A stretch of DNA of 64,000 nt from Girardinichthys multiradiatus (taxonomy: Eukaryota; Chordata; Actinopteri; Cyprinodontiformes; Goodeidae). Made by a program: the position numbers and the translations under genes. Shown piece by piece: positions 31,675 through 42,029 of this stretch (its first letter is position 1; the number at the start of each line of letters is the position of its first letter). The notes beneath the pieces are model-generated. The model was not told where the DNA came from and did not search any database. It saw nothing but the letters and a program-made list of their open reading frames with translations. The stretch spans positions 34,684,147-34,748,146 of the forward strand of contig NC_061797.1 of NCBI RefSeq assembly GCF_021462225.1, read 5' to 3'.

Positions 31675-32914
31675 CCGTATTTTCCGCACTATAAGGCGCA
31701 CTTACAAACCATTAATTTTCTCAAAAAATGACAGTGCGCCTTGTAATCCGGAGCGCCTTATATATAGATCAATTGGTTAATTGGTTGATCCATACTGGTT
31801 GTACACGGCGCTCTGTCAAAATGTTTCAGTATGACTGGTAAACTACAAAGCCGCACCGCTTGCAGCATTACGGCTACCGTAGTCAGGGGTGTTAACCTTT
31901 CCTGTTTCTGTCCCCTGACCGTAGTCTGATGACACAGGGGAGACGTTTTCTCCAGGGCCGAAGTTACTAGTTTCCTCGGGGTTAACTCCCTCACTCATAC
32001 GTTGCTGAGTTGAGCATGAAGAAACAGCATCAAAACACTGAGTTGTTGACGAGATTCGGGGTTCTTTTTAATGACTTTGCAGCACGTAAAAACACAGGGC
32101 TTACAGACTCGTACACCGCTGCTCCGGTCGCCGTCTCTACCCACCCCACACACACAATAATACCGACGTCACTCCTTCACTCTTGATTCTCAGCTACGGC
32201 AGCACACAGCGCCACCTCTGTCCGGAGGAGTAATGTCAACATCTTCCATACACACACACGAAACATACACCCCACACACTGAGCTTCTAATCACATATAG
32301 TTCAGGCAATTCCTGCAACAGGGGCGTCGCCGAAGTAATAGCGGTAAACACCTGTACTGTGCTTACTCCTAGTCCAACACCACTTGTGTGTATAACGACC
32401 CCAAAATTGCACCTTTCAAGAGACACGCTTACGATGCTGAGTTCAAACTCAAGGCTGTCAGCTACGCAGTCGAACATGGGAATAGAGCAGCAGCGAGAGA
32501 ATTCAACAGTTAACGCTACTATATTGTGAATGTACTAACGTTTGATTTAGTGCATCAAACTGTTTCTTTTACGTGTTTACTGAATCAGGGAAAAGTTCCC
32601 TTTCACGTTTTAACTAACGTTTGATTTCAACTTCATAGACTCCAATGCATTCCTAACGTGCGGTTGGCTCTATTCAATAGAATTCTATGTAGAGGAGACC
32701 TTACCATGAGAGTGAATGGAGTTATCAGAACGCTGGTTTGTAGTGTATTAATAAAGTTTGACTGACTGACTTATCTGACTGTTTTGTTGACATTCTCTTT
32801 AGCACAGCTCCATCTAGTGGATGCATAACGCAACCCCAGTGAAACGTTTGACTGCAGTAGCTTCTATTCTATGCGCCTTATAATCCGGTGCGCCTTATAG
32901 TGCGGAAAATACGG
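31675..32914. mobile_element. Nested pogo-like nonautonomous element
   Basis: Perfect terminal inverted repeats of at least 27 bp begin CCGTATTTTCCGCACTATAA and end TTATAGTGCGGAAAATACGG. TA flanks both sides (31673-31674, 32915-32916), as expected for the Tc1/mariner/pogo superfamily. The subterminal GCGCCTTATAATCCGG block is repeated near both ends. Inside, about 32419-32515 encodes a short helix-turn-helix segment (AYDAEFKLKAVSYAVEHGNR) like the N-terminus of pogo-type transposases, followed by a stop. The catalytic part is absent. Confidence 0.75.
32419..32515 (+). pseudogene. N-terminal scrap of a pogo-type transposase (helix-turn-helix)
   Basis: The frame reads KRHAYDAEFKLKAVSYAVEH then GNRAAAREFNS and a stop, matching the Brinker/CENP-B-like DNA-binding start of pogo-family transposases seen in fish. 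No further transposase sequence follows, so only about 30 codons are kept. Confidence 0.6.
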
Positions 32915-32999
32915 TAATATTGGAGAGGGGAAAATTTATAAAGAAGTGCACAAAATATTTGGCTGTTTGGCTAAAGTGATCTCCAATGCTTTAAAATGA

Positions 33000-33700
33000 G
33001 AAGCAAAACCAGAGAGACGTGGAAGAAAATGGAAGACTAACTTCCAAATGGGTCGATGAATAGACAGAATGTCAAAGACTTAGCCAGGGTGACCAAAAAG
33101 GGTCTGAAGTTAACGGTGAGTACTGTGACATTGGAAGACGCCTGTGTGAAGCTAAGCTTCAAGAGGCCCCCGTGTAGTCCCAGTGCTGAAGAAGATACAA
33201 TTTTCCAAAAAACACGTCAACTGGTCTAAAGAGAAATTGAGAAACATTTTGGGTCCAGGGACCGCAGACCGTTTGTCAGACCACCCTCAAACACTGAATT
33301 ATTCATTGAATACAGTGAGTCATGGTGGTTCAAGCATCATGATATGGGGAGGTTTCTCTTACTATTGTGTCGGGCCTATTTATTACATAAAAGGGATCAT
33401 GGAGCAGTTTGCCTAAATCAGAATACTTGGAAGCGGTCATGTTGCTTTATGACAAAGAGGAAATGGTCTTGAAATGGGTGTTTCACCAAAACGACCCCAA
33501 ACACATCAGTTAGCAAGCAGCATCCTGGTTCCAGACCCATAAAATCAAAGTTCTGGAGTTGCTAGCCCAAATCCCGGACCTTAAGTCGATTGATAACTTC
33601 TGGGTTGACATCAGAAATGCTGTTCGAGAGGAATTGTAGAATGTTGTCAAATTAGATGTGCAGCAGTTCTCAGAAACAAATAAATATTACTTTAGTGATT
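33000..33700 (+). pseudogene. Decayed Tc1-type transposase
   Basis: The open part at 33183-33416 includes HGGSSIMIWGGFS and GPIYYIKGIM, the conserved block before the second catalytic Asp. The following HQNDPKH (about 33487-33507) and DLKSIDNFW (about 33578-33604, where the Glu has become Asp) lie in frames broken by stops. Confidence 0.75.
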
Positions 33701-35929
33701 CGGACAGATGATGGATCCTAAAGAGTTTATACAGGAAATATTTGAGTGTGTGGCAAAGAATGCAGACATGCATTTGGTTAAACAGCCCAATGATCATTAG
33801 TCAACTTTTTCTGTAACGTGATTAAAAGGTCGATACATTTATTTTCTTGGATATATTTAGAATATAATATGCATTGTTCCCAGTTCATGGAAATAAAAAC
33901 TATTCTTAGGATTTTGAGCTTTACTCACATTTTTAAACATAATGCTACTATATTGAACACAACTGTACATTCATGCTTGGACAGAATGATTTACACGTTT
34001 ATCAAGTATACATATAGCACAGTACACACATGATCAGTCTGAATGTGTAATTTTCTACCTTTACCTTTCCACCAAGGAATTTCTGTGTATTTGTCAGGAT
34101 TGCAATTTATTTAGAATCAAGGCAGAGATGAATCAATACTTAAACTGAAGGAGAAAGATTACTGAGAGCTGATCAGGAGTTGTAAGGACCTAAATTTACT
34201 ATTCAAAACAACATATTTTATCCTATGTAAATTTGCTATTTTAAGCTGATGGAACCTTCATATTGTGTATATAAGAAAAACAAAACTCACTCTTGTATGA
34301 GTTGCACTTAGTAGATGGATACAATGTAGCATATGATGCATACAAAACACATTTAATGCTGCCAAAGTTAAAAAGGGAGATTTGTCAACTTTCTGATACA
34401 GTCACACAATCCTTATTGATTGATTCTGAAGTTCTGTCTGGAAACAAATTTCCTCTTAAACATGCTCTTCCAGGAGAGGAGTTGTCACTGATCAACCAAT
34501 CAGAAGTGGACGTAGGGTAAAATTGGACAATAATAAATAGAATTCTCCCGATTAAGACTATTTTCACTTGTAACCATTTAAAACAGGTAATTATTCCACT
34601 GACTAAATGACAGTCACATTCGCAATTGGACACGTTAACAATCAGCATTGAAATTTGCAGTTAATCAAGTTCTTTTAAAGCTTTCTGGATATCTAAATTG
34701 GGTAAAAAATAAACATCAAGATTATACATTATATTATGAACTAGATTTCTTTTTAGCATCCATGGTTTTATATATATGTGTTTGAAATGTTGGGATGCTA
34801 CACACCTTGATTAGAAGTTTGCTTGGACTTTACCTAAAGTCCAGGGAAACAATTAGGAGTAATCTGGAAACAGAGAGCTCATTTAGGTGAAAGGTCAAAT
34901 AAAAGGTGCACATGTTCACTACGGCAGTGAAGAACTTTTGTAGCGAGTATTATCTGTCCTAAAGATTGAAAAATGGATTTACATGATCTTGTTCAAAGGT
35001 TTAGTTACGGATTAGAAAATCTGCAGATAAGGAATGTAGCTTTTGCCCTGCCGTTTGTTTTCGTGCTTTTGTTGGTCTGTGGGGACCATTGCAGGAAGCT
35101 TGAATGTTTCTCATTGCAAATAAAACATAAGCCAATTACCACTACCCCTAATGCAGTTTAAGCCAATACTTGGCTTCCTAATCAACTTGTTCGCATACAA
35201 ATTGGAGTACTTAAAAAGTCAAAGCTCTTTGCTATTTAAAGACCAATCTCCTTATACCAGAGTAATAATATCTAAATTGGAAATTGACTTCTCCCTCTCT
35301 TATTTTACACCCGACATTTTTTAATGCACCTTCTGTCAAATCCTAATAGTCTAATGCTTACTATGACAACATGGCTTTTACAAACCAAAAGGGGAAATGG
35401 GTGGCAATTATAGTAATTTCGATTGTTGCAGTCATTTCAGCCTATTTTGTTAATGGTCCTGGCAGAATGTGCTTGCCGTGTGTAAGCCGAAAAGAGCCGA
35501 AAATAAGTTGGAAAGAATGAATGCATTTCAGATTGTAAATGGGGAGAACATCATTCTCCAGCAGCGAAAGTGATTCAGTGTTGTTTCACACGGTAGGCAT
35601 CGGCTCGGTTCGCCTTGCCCCTAATATTGATCTTTCAAAGTATTTGTATGACACAAGGGAAAGGGGCTCTGGTACTAAATTGCTAATTAACTCAATCGTT
35701 TTGACATTAGGGTGTAAAAAAAAAAAAAAACAGGACAAAATTATTCTGGATCAAGTTGCTCCCAGAACATCTCGCAATTACAAAAGTACCAGGTCCGCAA
35801 GCAGTTACTTCAGTAAATTAGTTAAAGAAAAGCAGTTAAACAAAACAGAAATCACACCTGTTTTAGTTCATGTGGACATAAATAATTACCTGATCAGTTC
35901 TGCATATTTAAAGAAGATTAAGTGCAAAC

Positions 35930-36110
35930 CGGTACATCTCAGTAATTTAGAAAATTAGTGAGAAGTGTTTTCTATTTTGGATTTCAATTCAAACAATGAA
36001 ACCTGTATATCATAGAGATTCAGCACATACAGGGAGATTTATTTCCAGCCTTTGTTTCAGTTTGATGTGAAAACCTATTGTAACCTAACAATATCATTTT
36101 TATTTCAGAA
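35930..36110. mobile_element. Tc1-type terminal-region scrap (GCATCTCAATAAA family)
   Basis: GTACATCTCAGTAATTTAGA and the following ATAGAGATTCAGCACATAC and AGCCTTTGTTTC blocks keep the order of the terminal region of the fish Tc1 family noted at 1862 and 39765. Confidence 0.5.
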
Positions 36111-36410
36111 ATGTTATGTTATTGACATGTTATACAGAAACCTTTATCATAAGAGATTTTAGTTAGTAAAACCCTCCACAAGGAAGTTGGCAGTTTACTA
36201 GCTGCTGTTTCCAAACTTATTTGTAGAAAGTGCAGTGGAAGGACAAAGTGTGGTAGAAACAAAGGCAGTAGCAATTAAAATAAATGACCTTTTATTGATA
36301 TTCTTATTTACCGAAGGGCTGCTGTAATTACCATTTGACCAAAAAATGGTACTTAAGTCACACTGGGTTTGGTTAGGGTTTTGTCAAAGTGTTGTTTCAT
36401 CTTGCATTTA

Positions 36411-36436
36411 AGGGTGGTCAAGGGTGGTCAAGGGTG
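36411..36436. repeat. Decamer tandem repeat, about 2.5 copies
   Basis: AAGGGTGGTC occurs twice in tandem, then AAGGGTGATG. Confidence 0.9.
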
Positions 36437-37163
36437 ATGCGCACAATTCTTTTATTAATTTGGCTTTTTTTCATTATTACTTTTAAGCTATGTATTTATG
36501 AAAAACCAAAATTTATTTAAGTATAATCTTCGAAAACCTGACACATGTTGACATATCTCATCAAAATACATTAACCATAAGAATTGTTCTATTACTTCAT
36601 TTATTATAAGCTCAGTAATATTTTAGAAAAGACTGAATGAACCATTAGAGTTTAAAATGTCATGAGAGTTTTGTGGTCATTTTTGCATGACTGGTATCTG
36701 ATTGGACGAAAATTGTGTCCCATTGTTGCCCAACTGTCTGCCTGGTATTTTCTTCCTTTGTGCAGTCTTCATACGAGTTTTAACTGCATTGCAACCAGAT
36801 GTCAAATTAGGAATTTACTCTCCATTTATTGAATGGCAGCAGTGCGATAGTGTGCATTAATGACATAATTAATGACTAAGCAAGCCAACAATAATTTCTG
36901 GTCCATTTGAGCTTACCGATTGGTAGGATTTATTGCTAAAGTGGAGTCAGTGAGAGAAAGAGAGAGAGAAGGGATTGTTCTCTGCTGAATAAAGTCAGAA
37001 TAGGAAACACCAAGTAGAATGCATATTATTTGTTCATGTTAAGTGTAATAAAATGTAAAACTGTCTGCTTACATGAAGGAAGTAGCTGTTTGTTTGATTT
37101 TGAATTTATCAAATAAAATTTCCTTCCGTCTCTCGCACCTTCCACCCCTCCCTCGCTGCCCAG

Positions 37164-37318
37164 GCTTCATCTTCTGCATGCTCCATCGTCTTCCTGAGCA
37201 ACACGATTGTCTCTTTGACCACCAGGGACGCGGGCGTCAGGAGGCTGTGCTCAAGATGGTCAAGCTCGACCGTAAAGTGGGCCGCTCGTGCCAGCGCATT
37301 GGGGAGGAATGTTCGTGA
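37164..37318 (+). CDS. zfand3: zfand3 coding exon 6 (AN1 zinc finger C-terminal half and stop)
   Basis: Acceptor CTCGCTGCCCAG is preceded by a long pyrimidine tract. The exon encodes G197 to S247 and a TGA stop at 37316-37318. It carries the remaining AN1 ligands C201, H204, H210 and C212 in [13 protein letters not shown], then the conserved basic tail ending [14 protein letters not shown]. Coding exons sum to 744 nt (247 codons plus stop) with no frame break, so the gene looks intact. AN1 fingers of this family are usually C-terminal, as here. Confidence 0.96.
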
Positions 37319-38950
37319 GAAGCCATTTTCCCCAGAGGAGCCTTGGCTTTCAGACGGTGTCTCAACGCTAACAGGGATATGATTTTTCTCTTCTTCTTTA
37401 ATTCTTCAGGGTTTTCCACTAGTTTATTTATTTTTATTATTATTATTTTGGTTTTGAATACAAACCTCCATTTGGTCTATTTTAAAATCGGCTTTTGCTA
37501 AATTCTACCCTTACTTTCAACCTATTTGCATCCTGCTCCTCTTGGTCTGATCATATCCCGTTTGCTTAAGATGCCTATTGGAAACAAAACAGATCTAATA
37601 GCCTGAACATTTTAGAGAAAGGAAATTCTATTTTCTTTTTGTGGAGCTCTTGACTACAAATCTATGAATGGTGTGAAAACATACAAAGGGATGTCAAGAT
37701 GATACACAGCCCATATATTTGTGTTGGAAACCAGACTGTACTCTTTACCTCAGAAAAAAGAATGATCAGGAGGAGAAAAAGGAGAAAGAATTGGTCGTCC
37801 TTCTTGCACACTTTGGCTTTGGCGCTGTTTCTTGACTCTGCTCTTTACCTCAGAATCCAGACCAGAGCTTCTTTGTACCCTGCGCCAAGTATGGACTTTG
37901 TGAGGCTATCTAGTTATCCGGCCTCGGTTCATGTCACGTCTAACCCACACTGACCATCCAGCTCTTATAACCATAAACCGTTCAGAAAGACAAACCGCTA
38001 ATAATCCCCCTCCTCAGGATACTCGAAGCTCACCCTGCCCTCACCCTCCCATTAGCTTGCTTCCTTTTTCTCTGCTCTACAGAACACCCATTTATTCATT
38101 TGATTCCAGATTGTTTAAAATTGAAGGTGCTTCTGCCACAGTGGACTAAAAAAAAAGTGTCTGGACACTTAATGGTCCATAATCAGGACCTGCAGACTGT
38201 GCCGGATGCAAACACATGGGGACAGCAAACTCCTTGTTCTTGGATTATGTAGGCTAGACTTCAGCATTGGAAAGGGGCTTTGGATTTATTTTTTTTTATT
38301 CAATCCGCTTATCCTCTCCTTATCTTTCACATGTAGGCATTTCTTCTTCAAATCCCTGTTCTTTAATCAAGTATGAGGCTTTTGTGTGCTTGCTGTATAC
38401 AAAATTGAAAAAGACTTGTTTTAAGGACACAAGAGACAGTGTGCTAATGAAAAATGCCTGGACCTGGAAGGTTTGCACCTTTACATCCCGAAGACTTTCG
38501 ATGGAGGACTGAAGCTACGTTAAGCAACGGAGGGGTTCCTGTTTTGGACTGAACTGTTTATTCAGGTCTTATACCTCATGTTTTAGCCCTTAACTGCTGG
38601 TTAGCTTCCATGTCGGCATTAAAGCAAGATATCATTGACTTTCTCTCCTTTTAACCAATATAATAATAATCCTCAATAGAATATTTGATTTTCATTTAGC
38701 AGGATGATTACATGCAACTTTCTCCCATTTTCCACACCTTTTGTCATTTAGTTGTTTTTCCTCTTTCCTCCACTTTGGTTTGCCGTAACTGAGGGAACAG
38801 AACTGTGGTGAGCAAGTTGTGTGAAATACAAATTGGCTGTAGTTGCCTTTGAAATCTTTTCTTGTGGAAAGACTGTGGAGAGAATAATAAGAAAATAAAA
38901 TAAATTTGTGTATCTTAAAGAAAAACTCTTTTGCTTCTTGGACTTAAGCA
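37319..38950 (+). other. zfand3: Probable zfand3 3' untranslated region and polyadenylation signals
   Basis: After the stop there is about 1.6 kb without a recognised repeat or coding exon. Overlapping AATAAAATAAA at about 38894-38904 is the clearest polyadenylation signal, with GT/T-rich sequence just after. An ATTAAA occurs near 38620 and another AATAAA near 39112. Which signal is used cannot be decided from sequence; transcript ends would settle it. The short open frames in the stretch look random. Confidence 0.5.
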
Positions 38951-38990
38951 TTCAGTTGTGATGTGTTTAAAAATGAGAGAATGAATGTTA

Positions 38991-39055
38991 AAGATTTTTA
39001 TATATATATATATAAATATATATATATATATTTATATTTATATATATAAAAAATT
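38991..39055. repeat. AT-rich palindromic microsatellite
   Basis: TTTATATATATATATATAAA-type runs form a near-perfect palindrome. It lies just after the presumed end of zfand3. Confidence 0.9.
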
Positions 39056-39764
39056 TAATTTGTTTCCTTTGCGTTACTTTTCTGCTTCCACATTCCTGTT
39101 ACTTATTAAAAATAATAAACTGGGTTAGACTGAAAATGGTAATCTCTGGTATATATGCTCCCAAAAACTGTGTGTGGTCACACTGAACATGAAATGCTTG
39201 CTATAACATGTATTTTAAGCAAATGTAAGATGAGTCTGGTTGAGTCTTCCTGCAGTATGCCGGCTCCCTTGAGTGTTCTAATATTCTGCTAGTTTTTATA
39301 GAGATATAAACGTCTGTTTACTGCTCACAGAGGGCTGCTATAAAGCTACTCTAATTCACTTACCATCTTTGCTGGGGTGTGTGCTTATGTGTGGAAATCC
39401 ATGCACGCTAACGGACACTTAACTAAAGTTGCTTATGTGCCATGAGCCTCTGAGGTGGGCTGCACTAATTCACATTATGGAAAAGGAAGTTTTGCAGTAT
39501 TCAAAAGACATCCGTTGGTCAGTTGCCAGTCAGGAGTGTAATCAAGCAAGGTTACAGCTGGTTATTATTGGGAAGATTTTTTTTTGCTGTCGAGGTTGTT
39601 GTAACATCTAACAATTCAGCTGGATAGGTGACCAATTGAATATGGGTCATATTTGAATTTCCGCCAAATAAAGAGGACCTTAAATAGGCGAATTCAAACC
39701 AATGTGAACAAAAACACTTGGTATAGCAAAGATATTTAGGTTGGGTAACAAAAAATTTGACAAA
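39056..39764. other. No gene recognised
   Basis: AT-rich sequence; no exon or repeat was identified beyond the AATAAA near 39112. Confidence 0.45.
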
Positions 39765-40160
39765 ATGCAGATCCTGTGTTTTGAAAAATTATGCACAGGT
39801 GCAGATCAGTAAATTAGAATTAATCAAATAAAAAGTACATTTATTAATGATAATCAACTACGCTCATAGATGCATTACACATTTATATATCCCACAGATG
39901 TTGATTTTTTATAATTTTGTTGATAAATGGTTCACAGCTAATGAAAAGACAAAATTTTGCCTAATTTCTGCTGTTTTAATACAGAAATCTGTTGAACAGT
40001 AGATGCACTCAATATGTGGTTGGGCCTTTTTATAATAAATAATTCATTCATGCAGTGTGGCATGGAGGCGATCAGCAGACCCAGGTGGCTTTAAAAGTAG
40101 CCTTCAGGTTATCTGTGTAGACGCTTAATAGTAAGCTCATGTGTGTTAAGGTAAAATCAC
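39765..40160 (-). mobile_element. Decayed Tc1-type element (GCATCTCAATAAA family), one end
   Basis: AGGTGCAGATCAGTAAATTA, CACAGCTAATGAAAAGAC, then CACTCAATATGTGGTTGGGCC and GTGTGGCATGGAGGCGATCA keep the order of the terminal repeat and transposase C-terminus of a fish Tc1 family. The other end is lost. Confidence 0.6.
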
Positions 40161-40392
40161 ACTTGAAATGTACAATATCATCTGTAGGTCATCCATTTGG
40201 TCTGATTTTGATCCACATAAGCAGCTGTCAGAAACTGTTATGTCAAATGTTTTAAGGGGCTGGGTTTTTAAACGTGGTTCAAATGTTGATTTGATGTATT
40301 TGAGGAAAAAAGGCTTTTCAAACCAACCTGGCTCTATGAAAGAGTAGAGGCTCCTTAAACCGAACACCTGATTGTCTCACCCTTGCCCTCGG

Positions 40393-40427
<35 letters not shown>

Positions 40428-40464
40428 CACACACACATACAGATATATATATAGAGAGAGAGAG
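40393..40464. repeat. (TA)n, (CA)n and (GA)n microsatellite cluster
   Basis: About 32 bp of TA, then ACACACACAT, ATATATATA and 12 bp of GA. The Tc1 element A starts directly after the GA run. Confidence 0.9.
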
Positions 40465-42027
40465 ACTGCTCAAAAAAATAAAGGGAACACTCAAATAACA
40501 CATCCTAGATCTGAATGAATGTAATATTCTCATTGAATACTTTGTTCTGTACAAAGTTGAATGTGCTGACAACAAAATCACACAGAAATCATCAATGGAA
40601 ATCAAATTTATTAGCCAATGGAGGCCTGGATTTGGAGTCACACAAAATTAAAGTGGAAAAACACACTACTGGCTGATCCAACTTTGATGTAACGTCCTTA
40701 AAACAAGTCAAAATGAGGCTCAGTATTGTGTGTGGCCTCCACGTGTCTGTATGACCTCCCTACAATGCCTGGACATGCTCCTGATGAGACGGTGGATGGT
40801 CTCCTGAGGGATCTCCTCCCAGACCTGGATTAAAGCATCCGCCAACTCCTGGACAGTCTGTGGTGCAACGTGACGTTGGTGGATGGAGCGAGACATGATG
40901 TCCCAGATGTGCTCAATCAGATTCAGGTCTGGGGAACGGGCGGGCCAGTCCATAGCTTCAATGTCTCCATCTTGCAGGAACTGCTGACACACTCCAGCCG
41001 CATGAGGTCCAGCATTGTCCTGCATTAGGAGGAACCCAGGGCCAACTGCACCAGCATATGGTCTCACAAGTGGTCTGAGGATCTCATCTCGGTACCTAAT
41101 GGCAGTCAGGCTACCTCTGGCGAGCACATGGAGGGCCATGCGGGCCTCCAAAGAAATGCCACCCCACACCATTACTGACCCACTGCCAAACCGGTCATGC
41201 TGAAGGATGTTGCAGGCAGCAGATTGCTCTCCACGGAGTCTCCAGACTCTGTCACATCTGTCTAATGTGCTCAGTGTGAACCTGCTTTCATCTGTGAAGA
41301 CCACAGGGCGCCAGTGGCAATCCTGGTGTTCTCTGGCAAATGCCAAGCATCCTTCACGGTGTTGGGCTGTGAGTGCATTTGTGGACATCGGGCCCTCATA
41401 CCATCCTCATGGAGTCGGTTTCTAATCGTTTGTGCAGACACATGCACATTTGTGGCCTGCTGGAGGTCATTTTGCAAGGCTCTGGCAGTGCTCCTCCTGT
41501 TCCTCCTTGCACAAAGGCGGAGGTAGCGGTCCTGCTGCTGGGTTGTTGCCCTCCTACGGCCTCCTCCATGTCTCCTGGTGTACTGGCCTGTCTCCTGGTA
41601 GCGCCTCCAGGCTCTGGACACTACGCTGACAGACACAGCAAACCTTCTTTCCACAGCTCGCATTGATGTGCCATCCTGGATGAGCTGCACTACCTGAGCC
41701 ACTTGTGTGGGTTGTAGAGTCTGTCTCATGCTACCATGAGTGTGAAAGCACCACCAACATTCAAAAGTGACCAAAATATCAGCCAGAAAGCATAGGTACT
41801 GAGAAGTGGTCTGTGGTCCCCACCTGCAGAACCACTCCTTTATTGAGTGTGTCTTGCTAATCGCCAAAGATTTCCCCCTGTTGTCTATTCCATTTGCACA
41901 ACAGCATGTGAAATTGATTGTCAATCAGTGTTGCTTCCTAAGTGGACAGTTTGATTTCACAGAAGTTTGATTTACTTGGAGTTATATTGTGTTGTTTAAG
42001 TGTTACCTTTATTTTTTTTGAGCAGTG
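40465..42027 (-). mobile_element. Tc1 element A of a three-element array (DD34E type)
   Basis: Terminal inverted repeats of about 35 bp: CTGCTCAAAAAAATAAAGGG on the left and its complement ending TTTTTTTGAGCAGTG on the right. The right flank TA (42028-42029) is shared with element B. The left end lacks the first two bases and TA, having joined a (GA)n run. The element is full length (1563 bp) and is the evident parent type of the deleted copy at 19605-20447. Confidence 0.9.
40720..41729 (-). pseudogene. Tc1 transposase A, one frameshift
   Basis: Starting at the ATG at 41729-41727 ([20 protein letters not shown]), the frame encodes paired helix-turn-helix domains and an [11 protein letters not shown] basic hook. 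It shifts frame between about 41365 and 41388 and continues as [17 protein letters not shown] to the stop at 40720. All three catalytic residues are present in FTDESRF, MQDNAGPH and DLNLIEHIW, with 34 residues between the last two. Repairing nothing else would be needed for a full frame, so the copy decayed recently. Confidence 0.85.
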
Positions 42028-42029
42028 TA

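Larger units (their letters stand above)
31300..33965 (+). mobile_element. Decayed Tc1-type element, interrupted by a nested element
   Basis: The ends CAGTTGTGTTCAAAATAATA (31300) and TATATTGAACACAACTG (to 33965) are inverted repeats, each beside TA. Without the nested 31675-32914 insertion and its TA duplication the element is about 1.4 kb. It starts 38 nt after the zfand3 exon-5 donor. An internal copy of the end motif (GTGTTCAAAATAATAACAG) is at about 31490-31508. Confidence 0.85.
31262..37163 (+). other. zfand3: zfand3 intron 5 (5.9 kb, phase 1)
   Basis: Bounded by GTATGA and TGCCCAG. It contains a Tc1 relic with a nested pogo-like element (31300-33965), a Tc1 scrap at about 35930-36110 and a small decamer repeat at 36411-36436. 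From 33968 to 35930 and from 36440 to 37160 nothing was recognised. The 139-codon frame at 35539-35958 runs through an A15 tract and a repeat, so it is unlikely to be coding. Confidence 0.8.

Noticed and set aside
35539..35958. 139-codon frame in zfand3 intron 5
   Set aside because: It runs through an A15 tract giving poly-Lys and ends inside a Tc1 scrap, so it is not a credible gene.
36411..36436. CRISPR-like or satellite array
   Set aside because: Only two and a half decamer units; no spacers and no array anywhere in the window.
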